In this document: piece after piece, positions 22,623-30,854 of the stretch
Layout of the letters: the number at the start of each line of letters is the position of its first letter
Numbering within the stretch: the first letter of the stretch is position 1
Assembly (NCBI RefSeq): GCF_000719335.1
Contig: NZ_JOGB01000074.1
Span: forward strand, 1-33,035
Origin: Streptomyces sp. NRRL S-87
GTDB lineage: Bacteria > Actinomycetota > Actinomycetes > Streptomycetales > Streptomycetaceae
Direction: 5' to 3'
Length of the DNA: 33,035 nucleotides
Translations under genes and position numbers: made by a program
Notes under the pieces: generated by a model
What the model was told of the DNA's origin: nothing
Seen by the model: only the letters and a program-made list of their open reading frames with translations
Databases searched by the model: none

Positions 22623-23651
22623 ATGTCCGCATCGGCCGAGGTCCGCGACCAGTCGGATTCCTACGCGCTGCTCGAACTGATCCAGGGTGCCGTCATCACC
22701 CAGGCGATCTCCGTCGCCGCCCGGCTCGGCATCGCGGACGTGCTCGCCGACGCGCCGCTGTCCGCCGGCGACATCGCCCTGCGGGTCGAGGCCGACCCGC
22801 AGGCGACCCACCGGCTCCTGCGCGCGCTGTCCGGCCACGGCGTCTTCGCGGTCCGTCCGGACGGCCGGTACGAGAACACGCCGCTGTCCGACAAGCTCCG
22901 CGAGGACGCGCAGGACTCGATGCGCAAGTTCGCCGTGCTGATGAGCGACCCGCTGCTGCACGAGGAGTGGGGCCACCTCCTCACCACCGTGCGGACCGGC
23001 GAGGCCAACCTGCCCAAGCTGCGCGGCATGAGCACGCTGGACTTCTTCCACGCGAACCCCGCCTACGCCGCCACGTTCTTCCAGGCCTTCGGCAAGGTCT
23101 CGGAGTCGGAGACCGACCCGGTCCTGGCCGCCTACGACTTCTCGCAGTTCGGCACCGTCGTGGACGTCATCGGCGGCCGCGGCTACCTCCTGGCGGGGGT
23201 CCTCCAGCAGGCGCCGAACGCCAAGGGCGTGCTGTACGACTTCGAGATCGCGACCGTGGACTCGGCCTCGCTCTTCGAGGAGGCCGGCGTCGCCGACCGC
23301 TACACCGTCGAGCACGGCAGCTACCTCGGCAAGCTGCCGAAGGGCGCCGACGCGTACCTGTACAAGCGCATCATCCACAACTTCTCCGAGGAAGACGCCC
23401 TGACCGCCCTGCGCAACGCGCGCGAGGCGATCGGCCCCGACGGCAAGCTGCTCTGCATCGAGTACCTGCTCCCCGAGAACAACGAGCGCCACATCGGTCA
23501 CACCATCGACCTCTGGCTGATGCTGATGATCGGCTCCCAGGACCGCACGCTCGCGCAGTACACCGAGCTGTTCGCCAAGGCGGGCTTCAAGATCACCAGG
23601 GCGATCCCCACCACCTCACCGATCTCGATCATCGAGGCGGTCCCGGTCTGA
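22623..23651 (+). CDS. SAM-dependent O-methyltransferase
   Basis: The 342-residue protein has the small-molecule O-methyltransferase layout: an N-terminal helical dimerisation domain (LLELIQGAVITQAISVAARLGIADVLAD, typical winged-helix, residues 15-100), then the SAM site VVDVIGGRGYLLAGVL (usually VDVGGGxG), ARDPGAKGVLYDF-like VLYDFEIA, and YLYKRIIHNFSEEDALTALRNAREA with the general base His-Asn pair. It resembles polyketide O-methyltransferases of the DnrK/TcmN type. It should methylate a phenol. One glycine of the SAM loop is replaced by Ile, which may be tolerated. ATG 22623 has GAGGGGAAAG upstream. It starts a plus-strand run with the next two genes. Confidence 0.9.
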   Translation: MSASAEVRDQSDSYALLELIQGAVITQAISVAARLGIADVLADAPLSAGDIALRVEADPQATHRLLRALSGHGVFAVRPDGRYENTPLSDKLREDAQDSMRKFAVLMSDPLLHEEWGHLLTTVRTGEANLPKLRGMSTLDFFHANPAYAATFFQAFGKVSESETDPVLAAYDFSQFGTVVDVIGGRGYLLAGVLQQAPNAKGVLYDFEIATVDSASLFEEAGVADRYTVEHGSYLGKLPKGADAYLYKRIIHNFSEEDALTALRNAREAIGPDGKLLCIEYLLPENNERHIGHTIDLWLMLMIGSQDRTLAQYTELFAKAGFKITRAIPTTSPISIIEAVPV

Positions 23652-23711
23652 CGGCCCCGCCCCACGCCGTTCCACCTTCCAGCGCACCCTCATCACACAG
23701 GAGAACTCCCG

Positions 23712-24143
23712 ATGGCCCCACGGATGGACAACCCCTCCCTGGTCGTTCCCGGCGCCCTGCAGCCCCTGCTCGACCTGTCCGAGGTCATCGGCAAGGTCGG
23801 CGTACCGCAGTCGACCCTCGACTTCATCCGGCTGCGCGTCGCCTCGCTCAACGGCCGGGTCTACACCTTCCCGACCGAGCCCGCGGACAAGCGCCTGCCC
23901 CAGGTGGACTCGTGGCGGACCGAGCCCTCCTTCACCGACGCCGAGCGCGCCGCCCTGGAGCTGGCCGAGGCCGTCACCCTGCAGACCGACGCCGCGAACG
24001 CGCCGACGGACGAGGTCTGGGCGGACGCCGCCAAGCACTACACCGACGTGCAGCTCGGCGCCCTGGTCATGCACATCAGCCTGGTCAACTTCTGGAACCG
24101 GGTGAACGTCGCCACCCACCAGGACGACGCGGTCTGGCGCTGA
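23712..24143 (+). CDS. AhpD/carboxymuconolactone-decarboxylase-like, cysteines lost
   Basis: The 143-residue protein follows the AhpD-like CMD pattern: DFIRLRVASLNGRVYTF, then WRTEPSFTDAERAALELAEAVT, DEVWADAAKHYTDVQLGALVMHISLVNFWNRVNVAT. In active members the centre reads NG-C-A-Y-C with a following His. Here the two cysteines are Arg49 and Thr52 and the His position is Glu56, so the redox pair is missing. The protein contains no Cys at all. It cannot act as a peroxidase and may have a binding, cyclase-like or decarboxylase-like role. It is 60 nt after the methyltransferase gene and 18 nt before the sulfotransferase-like gene, so it is probably cotranscribed. Confidence 0.82.
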   Translation: MAPRMDNPSLVVPGALQPLLDLSEVIGKVGVPQSTLDFIRLRVASLNGRVYTFPTEPADKRLPQVDSWRTEPSFTDAERAALELAEAVTLQTDAANAPTDEVWADAAKHYTDVQLGALVMHISLVNFWNRVNVATHQDDAVWR

Positions 24144-24161
24144 GGAAGAGGACACACCACC

Positions 24162-24821
24162 GTGCTGAAGCTCATCAACGCCGGCCTGGGCAGGACCGGC
24201 ACGACCTCACTCCAGGCGGCCCTGGAGCGGCTCGGTCTCGGCCCCTGCTTCCACATGTTCGACGTCGTCGACGACGACCGGCGCCTCGCGCAGTGGGAGC
24301 GGGTCGTCTGCGACGGCGAGCGCCCCGACTGGGCCGCGCTGTACGACGGCTACGCCTCCGCGGTGGACGGTCCCTCCACCGTCTACTACCAGCAGATCGC
24401 CGAGGCGCTCCCCGAGGCCAAGGTGATCCTCACGGTGCGCGACGCCGAGGGCTGGTACAAGAGCACCTACGACACGCTGTACCAGTTCGCGCTGCGGACC
24501 AAGGAGCACCCGCCCGAGCCGGGCTCCCGGCAGGCCCGGCTGTTCCGCGTGGTCGACGCCCTGGTCTGGGAGGGCCTCTTCGGCGGCCGGTTCGAGGACA
24601 AGGACCACGCCATCGAGGTCTACCACCGGCACACCGAGGACGTCGTGCGCGCCCTCGGCGCGGACAACGTCCTGGTGTTCGACGTGCGGCAGGGGTGGGA
24701 GCCGCTGTGCGCGTTCCTCGGGGTCGAGGTTCCCGAGGAGGAGTTCCCGCGCGCCAACAACTCCGAGTCCATGCGCCGGCGGATAGCCCAGGCCGCCGCC
24801 GGTCCGGTCTCCGCCGGCTGA
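24162..24821 (+). CDS. Sulfotransferase-like P-loop protein
   Basis: The 219-residue protein begins LKLINAGLGRTGTTSLQAALERLG, the 5'-phosphosulfate loop of the sulfotransferase family (R-T-G-T-T-S). ALPEAKVILTVRDAEGWYKSTYDTL follows and contains the typical 3'-phosphate-binding R and S positions. DNVLVFDVRQGWEPLCAFLGVEVP is the usual C-terminal strand. Proteins of this short class occur in fungi and actinomycetes, and most have no proven reaction. If active it would use PAPS to sulfate a product hydroxyl. The start is GTG 24162. The large terminator at 24855 ends the unit. Confidence 0.82.
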   Translation: MLKLINAGLGRTGTTSLQAALERLGLGPCFHMFDVVDDDRRLAQWERVVCDGERPDWAALYDGYASAVDGPSTVYYQQIAEALPEAKVILTVRDAEGWYKSTYDTLYQFALRTKEHPPEPGSRQARLFRVVDALVWEGLFGGRFEDKDHAIEVYHRHTEDVVRALGADNVLVFDVRQGWEPLCAFLGVEVPEEEFPRANNSESMRRRIAQAAAGPVSAG

Positions 24822-24854
24822 GTCCCCGCGTCCTTCGACGCCCCTGAGCGCGCC

Positions 24855-24891
24855 CCGTGGGCCCGCGCCGGTCACCGGCGCGGGCCCACGG
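24855..24891. terminator. 17-bp perfect hairpin
   Basis: The 17 bases at 24855-24871 pair exactly with 24875-24891 around the loop tca. It separates the plus-strand sulfotransferase-like gene from the minus-strand multicopper oxidase and can serve both. Confidence 0.85.
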
Positions 24892-24900
24892 CGTCGTGCG

Positions 24901-26832
24901 TCAGTGGTGGTGGCCACCCGAGTGCAGGTGGGCGGCCGGGGAGACCACGAGGGGCCGCATCATGTGCGTCTCGTGCTCCAGCATGTGGCAGTGGTGGACG
25001 CCCCGGCCGACGACGGGGAACCGGACCGCCACGGTGATCATCTCGCCCACCGTGCTGTTCGGCGTGAGCTGGCCGGCCGAACCCAGCCGGATGACGTCCT
25101 TCTCCCCGAGCTCGTGCGCTTCGAGCACCCCCGCTGACTTGAACGCGATGGGCTTGGCCGAGCCGCGGGTCACCCGGTCGAACCCGGTGATGTCGTAGTT
25201 GTCGCGGGACAGCACCTGGAAGTGCGCCAGGTGGATGTGCATGGGGTGCGGGGCCACGGCGAGGTTGAGGTACTTCCAGACCTCCACGCTGTCGTGCGCG
25301 GCGGTGAACGCCTTGCCGTCGTCGTACGCCATCGCCGTCCGACGCAGCGTCCGGACGGTGCCCTCGGCGTCCTGGACCTGGATGACGCCGGGGGAGGGGA
25401 ACGTGATCCCCGCCGGGTCGACCTCCTCCATCTCCCACAGCTCGGGAAGGTTCGTCGAGCCGGGGCCGACCGTCACCACCCACCGGTGGGCGTGGTCGTG
25501 GGGCAGGTCGTCATGGGTGAGCCGCTTGAACGTGGGCGAGACGACCTCCGGCAGCACGAACCGGCCGGACGGCCGCTGGTCCGCGACGCGGAACTGCATC
25601 ACGTCGGGCTCCAGCAGGTCGTTGCGCTTGTCGGAGGCGCCGGGCGCGACGCCGTCCAGCGTGTTGACCAGCTTCAGGGCCTGCCCGCGGAACGCGCTGA
25701 AGTCGACCAGCACGTCGGCGCGCTCGCCGGCGGACAGGTTGAGCGACCCGTCGACGGCCAGCGGCTTGTCGATCAGCCCCTGGTCGGTCCCGATCACCTT
25801 CAGCGCCCCCGGGACGGGCTTGCCGTCCGCCAGCAGCATCAGCCGGTACAGCCGGGAGTTCGAGGCGTTGACGATCCGGAACCGGTACCAGCGCGGCGCG
25901 ACGTCCAGGTACGGCCAGACCACCCCGTTGACCAGGGTGTAGGGCGCCGCGTGGACGCGCATGAGCCGCTGCGGGCCGATCATCTCCACCTTGTGGACCA
26001 GCCGGCCGGCGAGGGCCCCCGACTCGTCCACGTCGAAGTTGCGGTCGCAGAGGACGAGCGGCACGTCGCGGGCGCCGTCGGGCAGGTCGAGCGCCTCCTC
26101 CTCCTCGTTGCGGGAGAGGAACAGGCCCGCGAGCCCGGCGTACACGCTGAAGCGGCTCACGTGGTGGGTGTGGTCGTGGTACCAGAGCGTCGTCGCGGCC
26201 TGGTCGTTCGGATAGGCCGACAACTGCACGTCGCCCGGGCCTATGAGGTTCTCCATCCAGCCGTCGTTGCCGCCGCCGGTCAGCATGCCGTGCAGGTGCA
26301 CCGCGGCCCACGGCGGCAGGTCCGCCACGCCCTGGACCTCCTGGGTCCCCTGCGTCCCCGGGTAGTTGGTGAGCGGGTCGGGCGAGCGGCCCGTGGCCGA
26401 GCCGAAGTCGACGGCCTTGACGGGGACGTTGCCCGTCAGCTGGTTCTCCCAGACGACCCGCAGCGGACGGCCGCTGACCGTCTTGATCGTCGGGCCCGGG
26501 AAGACGCCCTCGTACGTCCACATCGTCACCGGCGGCATCTCCGAGTGCACGGTGACGTCGGCGGTGCGCAGGCGGACCGTCAGCTCGTCGTGGTCACCGC
26601 GGTCGCGGGGGCGCAGCACCGGCGGGATCCGCAGCGGGTCCTTGAACTTGGTCAGCTTCAGCTCGGGCGCCGACGGCTCGGGCCCGCCGGCCGTCGCGGC
26701 GGCCGCTCCGTGCGACTTGAAGAAGGGGGCTGCGGTCACCAGGGCGCCCAGGCCGGCCATGGTGCCGTAACGCAGCACCGTGCGGCGGTTCAGCCCGGAC
26801 GGCTCGAATGTTTCGGAAGCTGTGGGGTCCAT
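24901..26832 (-). CDS. Tat-exported multicopper oxidase, phenoxazinone-synthase type
   Basis: The 643-residue protein begins with a twin-arginine signal (SGLNRRTVLRYGTMAGLGALVTAAP) and should be folded with copper before export. All four copper motifs are present: HLHG, WYHDHTHH, HPMHIHLAHF and HCHMLEHETHMM, so type 1, 2 and 3 sites look complete. The length matches phenoxazinone synthase of actinomycin producers (about 640), and the type 1 axial residue appears to be Met. A His-rich tail (HSGGHHH) may aid copper capture. It may couple o-aminophenols or oxidise other phenols, or act as a bilirubin-oxidase-like copper-tolerance enzyme. The ATG at 26832 has only a weak ribosome site. It lies 99 nt after the ABC exporter. 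Confidence 0.88.
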   Translation of the reverse strand: MDPTASETFEPSGLNRRTVLRYGTMAGLGALVTAAPFFKSHGAAAATAGGPEPSAPELKLTKFKDPLRIPPVLRPRDRGDHDELTVRLRTADVTVHSEMPPVTMWTYEGVFPGPTIKTVSGRPLRVVWENQLTGNVPVKAVDFGSATGRSPDPLTNYPGTQGTQEVQGVADLPPWAAVHLHGMLTGGGNDGWMENLIGPGDVQLSAYPNDQAATTLWYHDHTHHVSRFSVYAGLAGLFLSRNEEEEALDLPDGARDVPLVLCDRNFDVDESGALAGRLVHKVEMIGPQRLMRVHAAPYTLVNGVVWPYLDVAPRWYRFRIVNASNSRLYRLMLLADGKPVPGALKVIGTDQGLIDKPLAVDGSLNLSAGERADVLVDFSAFRGQALKLVNTLDGVAPGASDKRNDLLEPDVMQFRVADQRPSGRFVLPEVVSPTFKRLTHDDLPHDHAHRWVVTVGPGSTNLPELWEMEEVDPAGITFPSPGVIQVQDAEGTVRTLRRTAMAYDDGKAFTAAHDSVEVWKYLNLAVAPHPMHIHLAHFQVLSRDNYDITGFDRVTRGSAKPIAFKSAGVLEAHELGEKDVIRLGSAGQLTPNSTVGEMITVAVRFPVVGRGVHHCHMLEHETHMMRPLVVSPAAHLHSGGHHH

Positions 26833-26931
26833 TCGCCCGAGGCTAGGGGCGGCCGCTCTCGCCGAACTCGAGCTCGGCTCCAGACCGATGGGGTCGGTCG
26901 CCGGAGCCGGGCCCGGGTCCGGGGGGCGGGG

Positions 26932-28725
26932 TCAGACCGCGATCGGCTCGCTGTCCCGGTTGACGAGCGTGGCGTAGTGGCCCCCGCGCAGGAGCAGCTC
27001 GTCGTGGGTGCCGCGCTCCGAGACCCGGCCCCGGTCCAGCACGATGATCTCGTCGGCGTTGCGGACGGTCGACAGCCGGTGGGCGACCGTGATGGTGGTA
27101 CGGCCCACGCTGGCCGCGTCGATGGCCTTCTGCACGGCCTGCTCGGTCTGGGTGTCCAGGGCGCTGGTGGCCTCGTCGAGGACCAGGATCGGCGGGTCGC
27201 GCAGGATGGTGCGGGCGATCGCCAGCCGCTGCTTCTCGCCGCCGGAGAACCGGTACCCGCGCTCGCCGACCACCGTGTCGTAGCCGTCGGGCAGCAGCAT
27301 CAGGTAGTCGTGGATGTGGGCGATCCGCGCCGCCGCGAACAGCTCCTCGTCGGTCGCGTCGGGCTTGGCGAACCGCAGGTTCTCCGCGACCGTGGCGTGG
27401 AACAGGTACGTCTCCTGGGCGACGACGCCGACCGCGGACGTGAGCGTGTCGAAGGACATGTCGCGCACGTCGACCCCGTCGATCGTGACGGAACCGGACG
27501 TGACGTCGTACAGCCGCGGGATGAGGTAGCTGAGCGTGGTCTTCCCCGAGCCGGTCTCGCCGACGATCGCGAGGCTGCGGCCCGCGGGGACGGTCACGTC
27601 GACGCCGGCCAGCGTCGCCTGGTCCGACCCCGCGTAGGAGAAGCCGACCCCCCGCATGCGCACCTCGCCCCGCAGGGCGGCCGGCTTGACCGGCCGCTCC
27701 GGCTCGGCGATCTCGACGGGCAGGTCGAGGTACTCGAAGATGCGGCCGAACAGCTCGAGGGAGCCCTGGATCTCGATCCCGACGGTCAGCAGCCGCTGCG
27801 CCGGCCGGAACAGGCTCTGCTGGAGGGACGTGAACGCGACCAGGGAGCCGATGGAGATGGCCATGTGGCCGCTGTCGGAGGTCAGCCCCGCGACCCAGTA
27901 GATCACCGCGGGCATGGAGGCGATCACGACCCAGATCGTGGACTGATACCACAGGCCCGCCGTGGTGACGCGCACCTCGACGTCGGTGAGCTTGCGCGAC
28001 TGCCGCGCGAAGTTGTCGGTCAGGGAGCGGGACCGGCCCATGGTGTGGCTGAGCAGGATCCCGCTGATCGAGAGCGACTCCTGCATGGTCGAGGACAGCT
28101 CGGCGAGCCGGTTCTGCCGGTCGCGGGTGATGTTCCGCCGCTCGTTCCCGACGCGCCGGCTGACCAGGGCGAACGCCGGGAGCATGAGCATGGACGCGAG
28201 CGTCAGCCGCCAGTCGAGCAGGAACATGGCGGTGGTCGAGGCGATGACGATCGTCATGTCGGACAGCAGCGCCGTGGCGGTGGTCGTGATGGTGACCTGC
28301 ATCCCGCCGATGTCGTTGGCGATGCGCGACTGCACCTCGCCGGTCCGGGTGCGGGAGTAGAAGGACAGCGACATCCGCTGGAGGTGGGCGTACACCGCCG
28401 TGCGCAGGTCGTGCATGACCAGCTGGCCCACCGTGGCCGACACGTGCGTCTGCCAGACGTTGAACGAGCTGGTGGTGACCGACACCAGGATCATGCCGAG
28501 GGAGAGCAGGGACAGCAGCCCCAGCCGGTCCTCCGGCAGCGCCGTGTCCATGATCTCGCGGATCAGGAACGGGTTGACGAGGGAGATCAGGGAGGAGCCC
28601 GCGACCAGCAGCACGACGGACAGCAGCTTCCGCCGATACGGGCGGAACAGCCCGAGGACCCGTCGCATCTCGCCGTGTTTCATCAGTGCCTGGGGACGCG
28701 TGATGCCCGAACTGGCGCTGCTCAC
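26932..28725 (-). CDS. ABC exporter, fused membrane and ATPase domains
   Basis: The 597-residue protein has an N-terminal six-helix exporter domain (residues about 20-310) and a C-terminal ATPase with Walker A GETGSGKTTLSYL, signature FSGGEKQRLAIAR, Walker B ILVLDEATSALD and the switch His in VAHRLSTVR. It is a half-transporter that should work as a dimer and export lipids, peptides or drugs. The GTG at 28725 is the start because AAGGAGG lies five bases upstream. A longer in-frame opening reaches 29040 but runs through a different small gene. That gene ends 22 nt upstream, suggesting one operon. Confidence 0.92.
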   Translation of the reverse strand: MSSASSGITRPQALMKHGEMRRVLGLFRPYRRKLLSVVLLVAGSSLISLVNPFLIREIMDTALPEDRLGLLSLLSLGMILVSVTTSSFNVWQTHVSATVGQLVMHDLRTAVYAHLQRMSLSFYSRTRTGEVQSRIANDIGGMQVTITTTATALLSDMTIVIASTTAMFLLDWRLTLASMLMLPAFALVSRRVGNERRNITRDRQNRLAELSSTMQESLSISGILLSHTMGRSRSLTDNFARQSRKLTDVEVRVTTAGLWYQSTIWVVIASMPAVIYWVAGLTSDSGHMAISIGSLVAFTSLQQSLFRPAQRLLTVGIEIQGSLELFGRIFEYLDLPVEIAEPERPVKPAALRGEVRMRGVGFSYAGSDQATLAGVDVTVPAGRSLAIVGETGSGKTTLSYLIPRLYDVTSGSVTIDGVDVRDMSFDTLTSAVGVVAQETYLFHATVAENLRFAKPDATDEELFAAARIAHIHDYLMLLPDGYDTVVGERGYRFSGGEKQRLAIARTILRDPPILVLDEATSALDTQTEQAVQKAIDAASVGRTTITVAHRLSTVRNADEIIVLDRGRVSERGTHDELLLRGGHYATLVNRDSEPIAV

Positions 28726-28747
28726 CCTGGCCTCCTTCTCTCTTTGG

Positions 28748-28984
28748 TCAGTTCCGGTCGACGGATCCGGGTCGTGCCTGGTGCAGTTGCCCGACCAGGG
28801 CCGCCCACTGGGCGAGCTCCTCGTCCGACAACGGGCGGGGGCACGGCTCGTCCGCAGGCAGGGTGGTGGCTTCCTGCCATGCGCAGGGGGGACACATGCC
28901 GTTCCACGCGAACCCCGTCCACATGAGGCCTTCACCGAGCTTCTTCCACATGGATCGCATAGCGGACCCGGGCTTCGTGCCCAT
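28748..28984 (-). CDS. Small Cys/Trp-containing protein, possibly DUF6059-like
   Basis: This 78-residue protein begins MGTKPGSAMRSMWKKLGEGL, then WTGFAWNGMCPPCAW, and ends in an acidic helix (SDEELAQWAALVGQLHQA). The W-x-x-L-x-E-G-L start, small size and position next to cluster genes resemble what is called DUF6059 in Streptomyces, a small family of unknown function. I am not certain. I chose ATG 28984 because GGAG lies six bases upstream. An in-frame ATG at 28996 has no clear site. It lies 22 nt before the ABC exporter. Three of its Cys sit in a Pro/Trp setting (C-P-P-C and C-P), so metal binding or a modified-peptide role should be considered. Confidence 0.55.
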   Translation of the reverse strand: MGTKPGSAMRSMWKKLGEGLMWTGFAWNGMCPPCAWQEATTLPADEPCPRPLSDEELAQWAALVGQLHQARPGSVDRN

Positions 28985-29083
28985 GTCGATCTCCATTCGC
29001 AGGGGGACCGCCCGACGTCATCTTGTGCAACGCGGCTCAACGGAACATCGGGACCGTGTCGAGCTCCGCTGGAGACGGGAGGC

Positions 29084-30004
29084 TCAGCGCGCGGCCAGCA
29101 GACCGCGGCTGCGCAGGACCCACCGCTCGACCGGGCTGAAGAGGAGCAGGTCGATGGCGACGCCGACGACGAAGATCAGGACGATGCCGAGCACCACGCC
29201 CGGCATGTCGGAGAACTCCCGCTGGTTCTGCAGGTAGCGGCCGAGGCCGAGCCCCAGTTCGGGGGAGGAGGCGATGAGCTCGGCGGCCATCAGCGACCGC
29301 CAGGAGAACGCCCAGCCCTGCTTGAGCCCGGCCAGGTAGCCCGGCAGCGCGGCGGGCAGCAGCACGTGCCGGGCGCCGCTCAGACCGCTCGCGCCGAGGG
29401 TGCGGCCGGCCCGCAGGAACAGCGGCGGCACCTGGTTGATGCCGCCGATCAGACCGTTGGCGATCGAGGGCACCGCGCCCAGCAGGATCACGGCGTACAT
29501 GGCCTGGTTGTTGATGCCGAGCCAGATCACGGCGGCTGGCACCCAGGCGACCGAGGGCAGCGACTGCAGGCCCGCCAGCACCGGCCCGAGGGCGGCCCGG
29601 ACGGGCTTGACCTGGGCGACGATCAGGCCGATCGGCGTACCGATCGCGACGGCCGCCAGGAAGCCCGAGACACCGCGCCACAGGCTCGTCCAGATGATGG
29701 AGAACAGGGTGCCGTCGTTCCACAGGACCGTGAGCGCGTGCCACACGTCGGCCGGGCTCGGCAGCTTCTCGGGACTGGTCACCTCCAGGCTGTAGAGGAG
29801 CTGCCACAGACCGACCACCAGCACCAGGCCGAGCACCGGCGGCAGCACCTTCGCCCTGAGCACCTGGCGCAGCGGCGTGCGCTCGGTGTAGCCGGTCTCC
29901 AGCGCGTCGAGGCCGGCTCCCAGCGCGTCGTAGCCGCCGCCCGCGCCGTCGCGGCGGGCGGCGGTGCGGGCGGCCGCCGGGGGCCGTATGTCAGTGCTGG
30001 ACAT
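29084..30004 (-). CDS. ssuC: Sulfonate/nitrate/taurine-type ABC permease
   Basis: The 306-residue protein has an Ala-rich cytoplasmic N-terminus followed by about six membrane segments and the permease signature region (GRTLGASGLSGARHVLLPAALPGYLAGLKQGWAFSWRSLMAAELI), where it should dock on the ATPase. The gene overlaps the end of ssuB by 14 nt, with ATG 30004 behind GGGGAGA. An alternative ATG-like start at 30022 lacks spacing. With ssuB and ssuA it forms a binding-protein-dependent importer. Because cysN is cotranscribed, sulfonate or sulfate ester uptake for sulfur supply is the best reading. Taurine or nitrate specificity cannot be excluded by eye. Confidence 0.85.
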   Translation of the reverse strand: MSSTDIRPPAAARTAARRDGAGGGYDALGAGLDALETGYTERTPLRQVLRAKVLPPVLGLVLVVGLWQLLYSLEVTSPEKLPSPADVWHALTVLWNDGTLFSIIWTSLWRGVSGFLAAVAIGTPIGLIVAQVKPVRAALGPVLAGLQSLPSVAWVPAAVIWLGINNQAMYAVILLGAVPSIANGLIGGINQVPPLFLRAGRTLGASGLSGARHVLLPAALPGYLAGLKQGWAFSWRSLMAAELIASSPELGLGLGRYLQNQREFSDMPGVVLGIVLIFVVGVAIDLLLFSPVERWVLRSRGLLAAR

Positions 30005-30794
30005 GTCGACGGATCTCCCCACGCAGGTGCTCGGTGATTTCGATGGACAGCTCCGCGACCTCGGCGGACTCGCCCCGCAGCGAATGCGGCAGGTCGACGC
30101 GCCACTCCCGGGAGATCCGGCCGGGCCGGGACGAGAGCAGGACGACGCGCTGGGCGAGCCGCACGGCCTCTCGGACGTTGTGGGTGACGAACAGGACGGT
30201 GAGCTTGCGCTCGCTCCAGATCCGGGTGATCTCCTCGTGCAGGACGTCCCGGGTGATGGCGTCGAGCGCGGCGAACGGCTCGTCCATGAGCAGCACCTTG
30301 CTGCCCTGGGCGAGCGCGCGCGCCATGGCGACGCGCTGGCGCATGCCGCCCGAGAGCTCGTGCACCCGCTTGCGGTGCGCGCCCCCGAGCCGGACCAGCT
30401 CGAGCAGCCGCTCGGCCTCGGCCCTGCGGTCCTCGCGGGGGACGCCCGCCAGGCGCAGGGCCAGCTCGATGTTCTTGCCCGCGCTGAGCCAGGGGAACAG
30501 CGCGTGGTCCTGGAACATCAGGGACGGGCGCGGCCCGGGGACCTCGATGGTCCCGGCGCTGGGCTCGTCGAGCCCCGCCACCAGGTTCAGCAGGGTCGAC
30601 TTGCCACAGCCGGAGGCACCGAGCAGGGTGACGAACTCGCCCGGAGCCACGTCCAGGCTGATGTCGTCGAGCACGACGGGCGTCGCACCGGGGCGGCCGA
30701 AGGCCTTGGAGACGTGCGAGAGCCGGACCGCCGGGTGCTCGTCCGTCCTCTCGACGACGGGGACGTACGTGGGAACGGTCAGGGTCGTGGTCAT
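29991..30794 (-). CDS. ssuB: ABC ATPase of the sulfonate-type importer
   Basis: The 267-residue ATPase has Walker A LLGASGCGKSTLLNL, the Q-loop MFQDHALFPW, signature LSGGMRQRVAMARAL, Walker B LLMDEPFAALD and switch FVTHNVREAV. The layout and ordering match SsuB/TauB-type importer subunits. ATG 30794 is preceded by GGAGG with 8-nt spacing. A GTG at 30803 sits too close to that site. It lies 60 nt after ssuA and overlaps ssuC. Confidence 0.9.
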   Translation of the reverse strand: MTTTLTVPTYVPVVERTDEHPAVRLSHVSKAFGRPGATPVVLDDISLDVAPGEFVTLLGASGCGKSTLLNLVAGLDEPSAGTIEVPGPRPSLMFQDHALFPWLSAGKNIELALRLAGVPREDRRAEAERLLELVRLGGAHRKRVHELSGGMRQRVAMARALAQGSKVLLMDEPFAALDAITRDVLHEEITRIWSERKLTVLFVTHNVREAVRLAQRVVLLSSRPGRISREWRVDLPHSLRGESAEVAELSIEITEHLRGEIRRHVQH

Positions 30795-30854
30795 TGCGGA
30801 CACCTCCTGCGGGAGTGGTCGGGGGCGCTGCGCGGGGCTACGGGGTGGGGGCGG

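Noticed and set aside
25222..28926. A very long plus-strand open frame (over 1200 codons)
   Set aside because: It is antisense to the multicopper oxidase and ABC exporter, is full of Gly/Arg/His/Gln runs typical of high-GC shadow frames, and shows no motif.
28726..29040. N-terminal extension of the ABC exporter to 29040
   Set aside because: It would overlap the separate small gene, has an Arg/Pro/Cys-rich shadow composition, and the GTG at 28725 has a strong AAGGAGG site.
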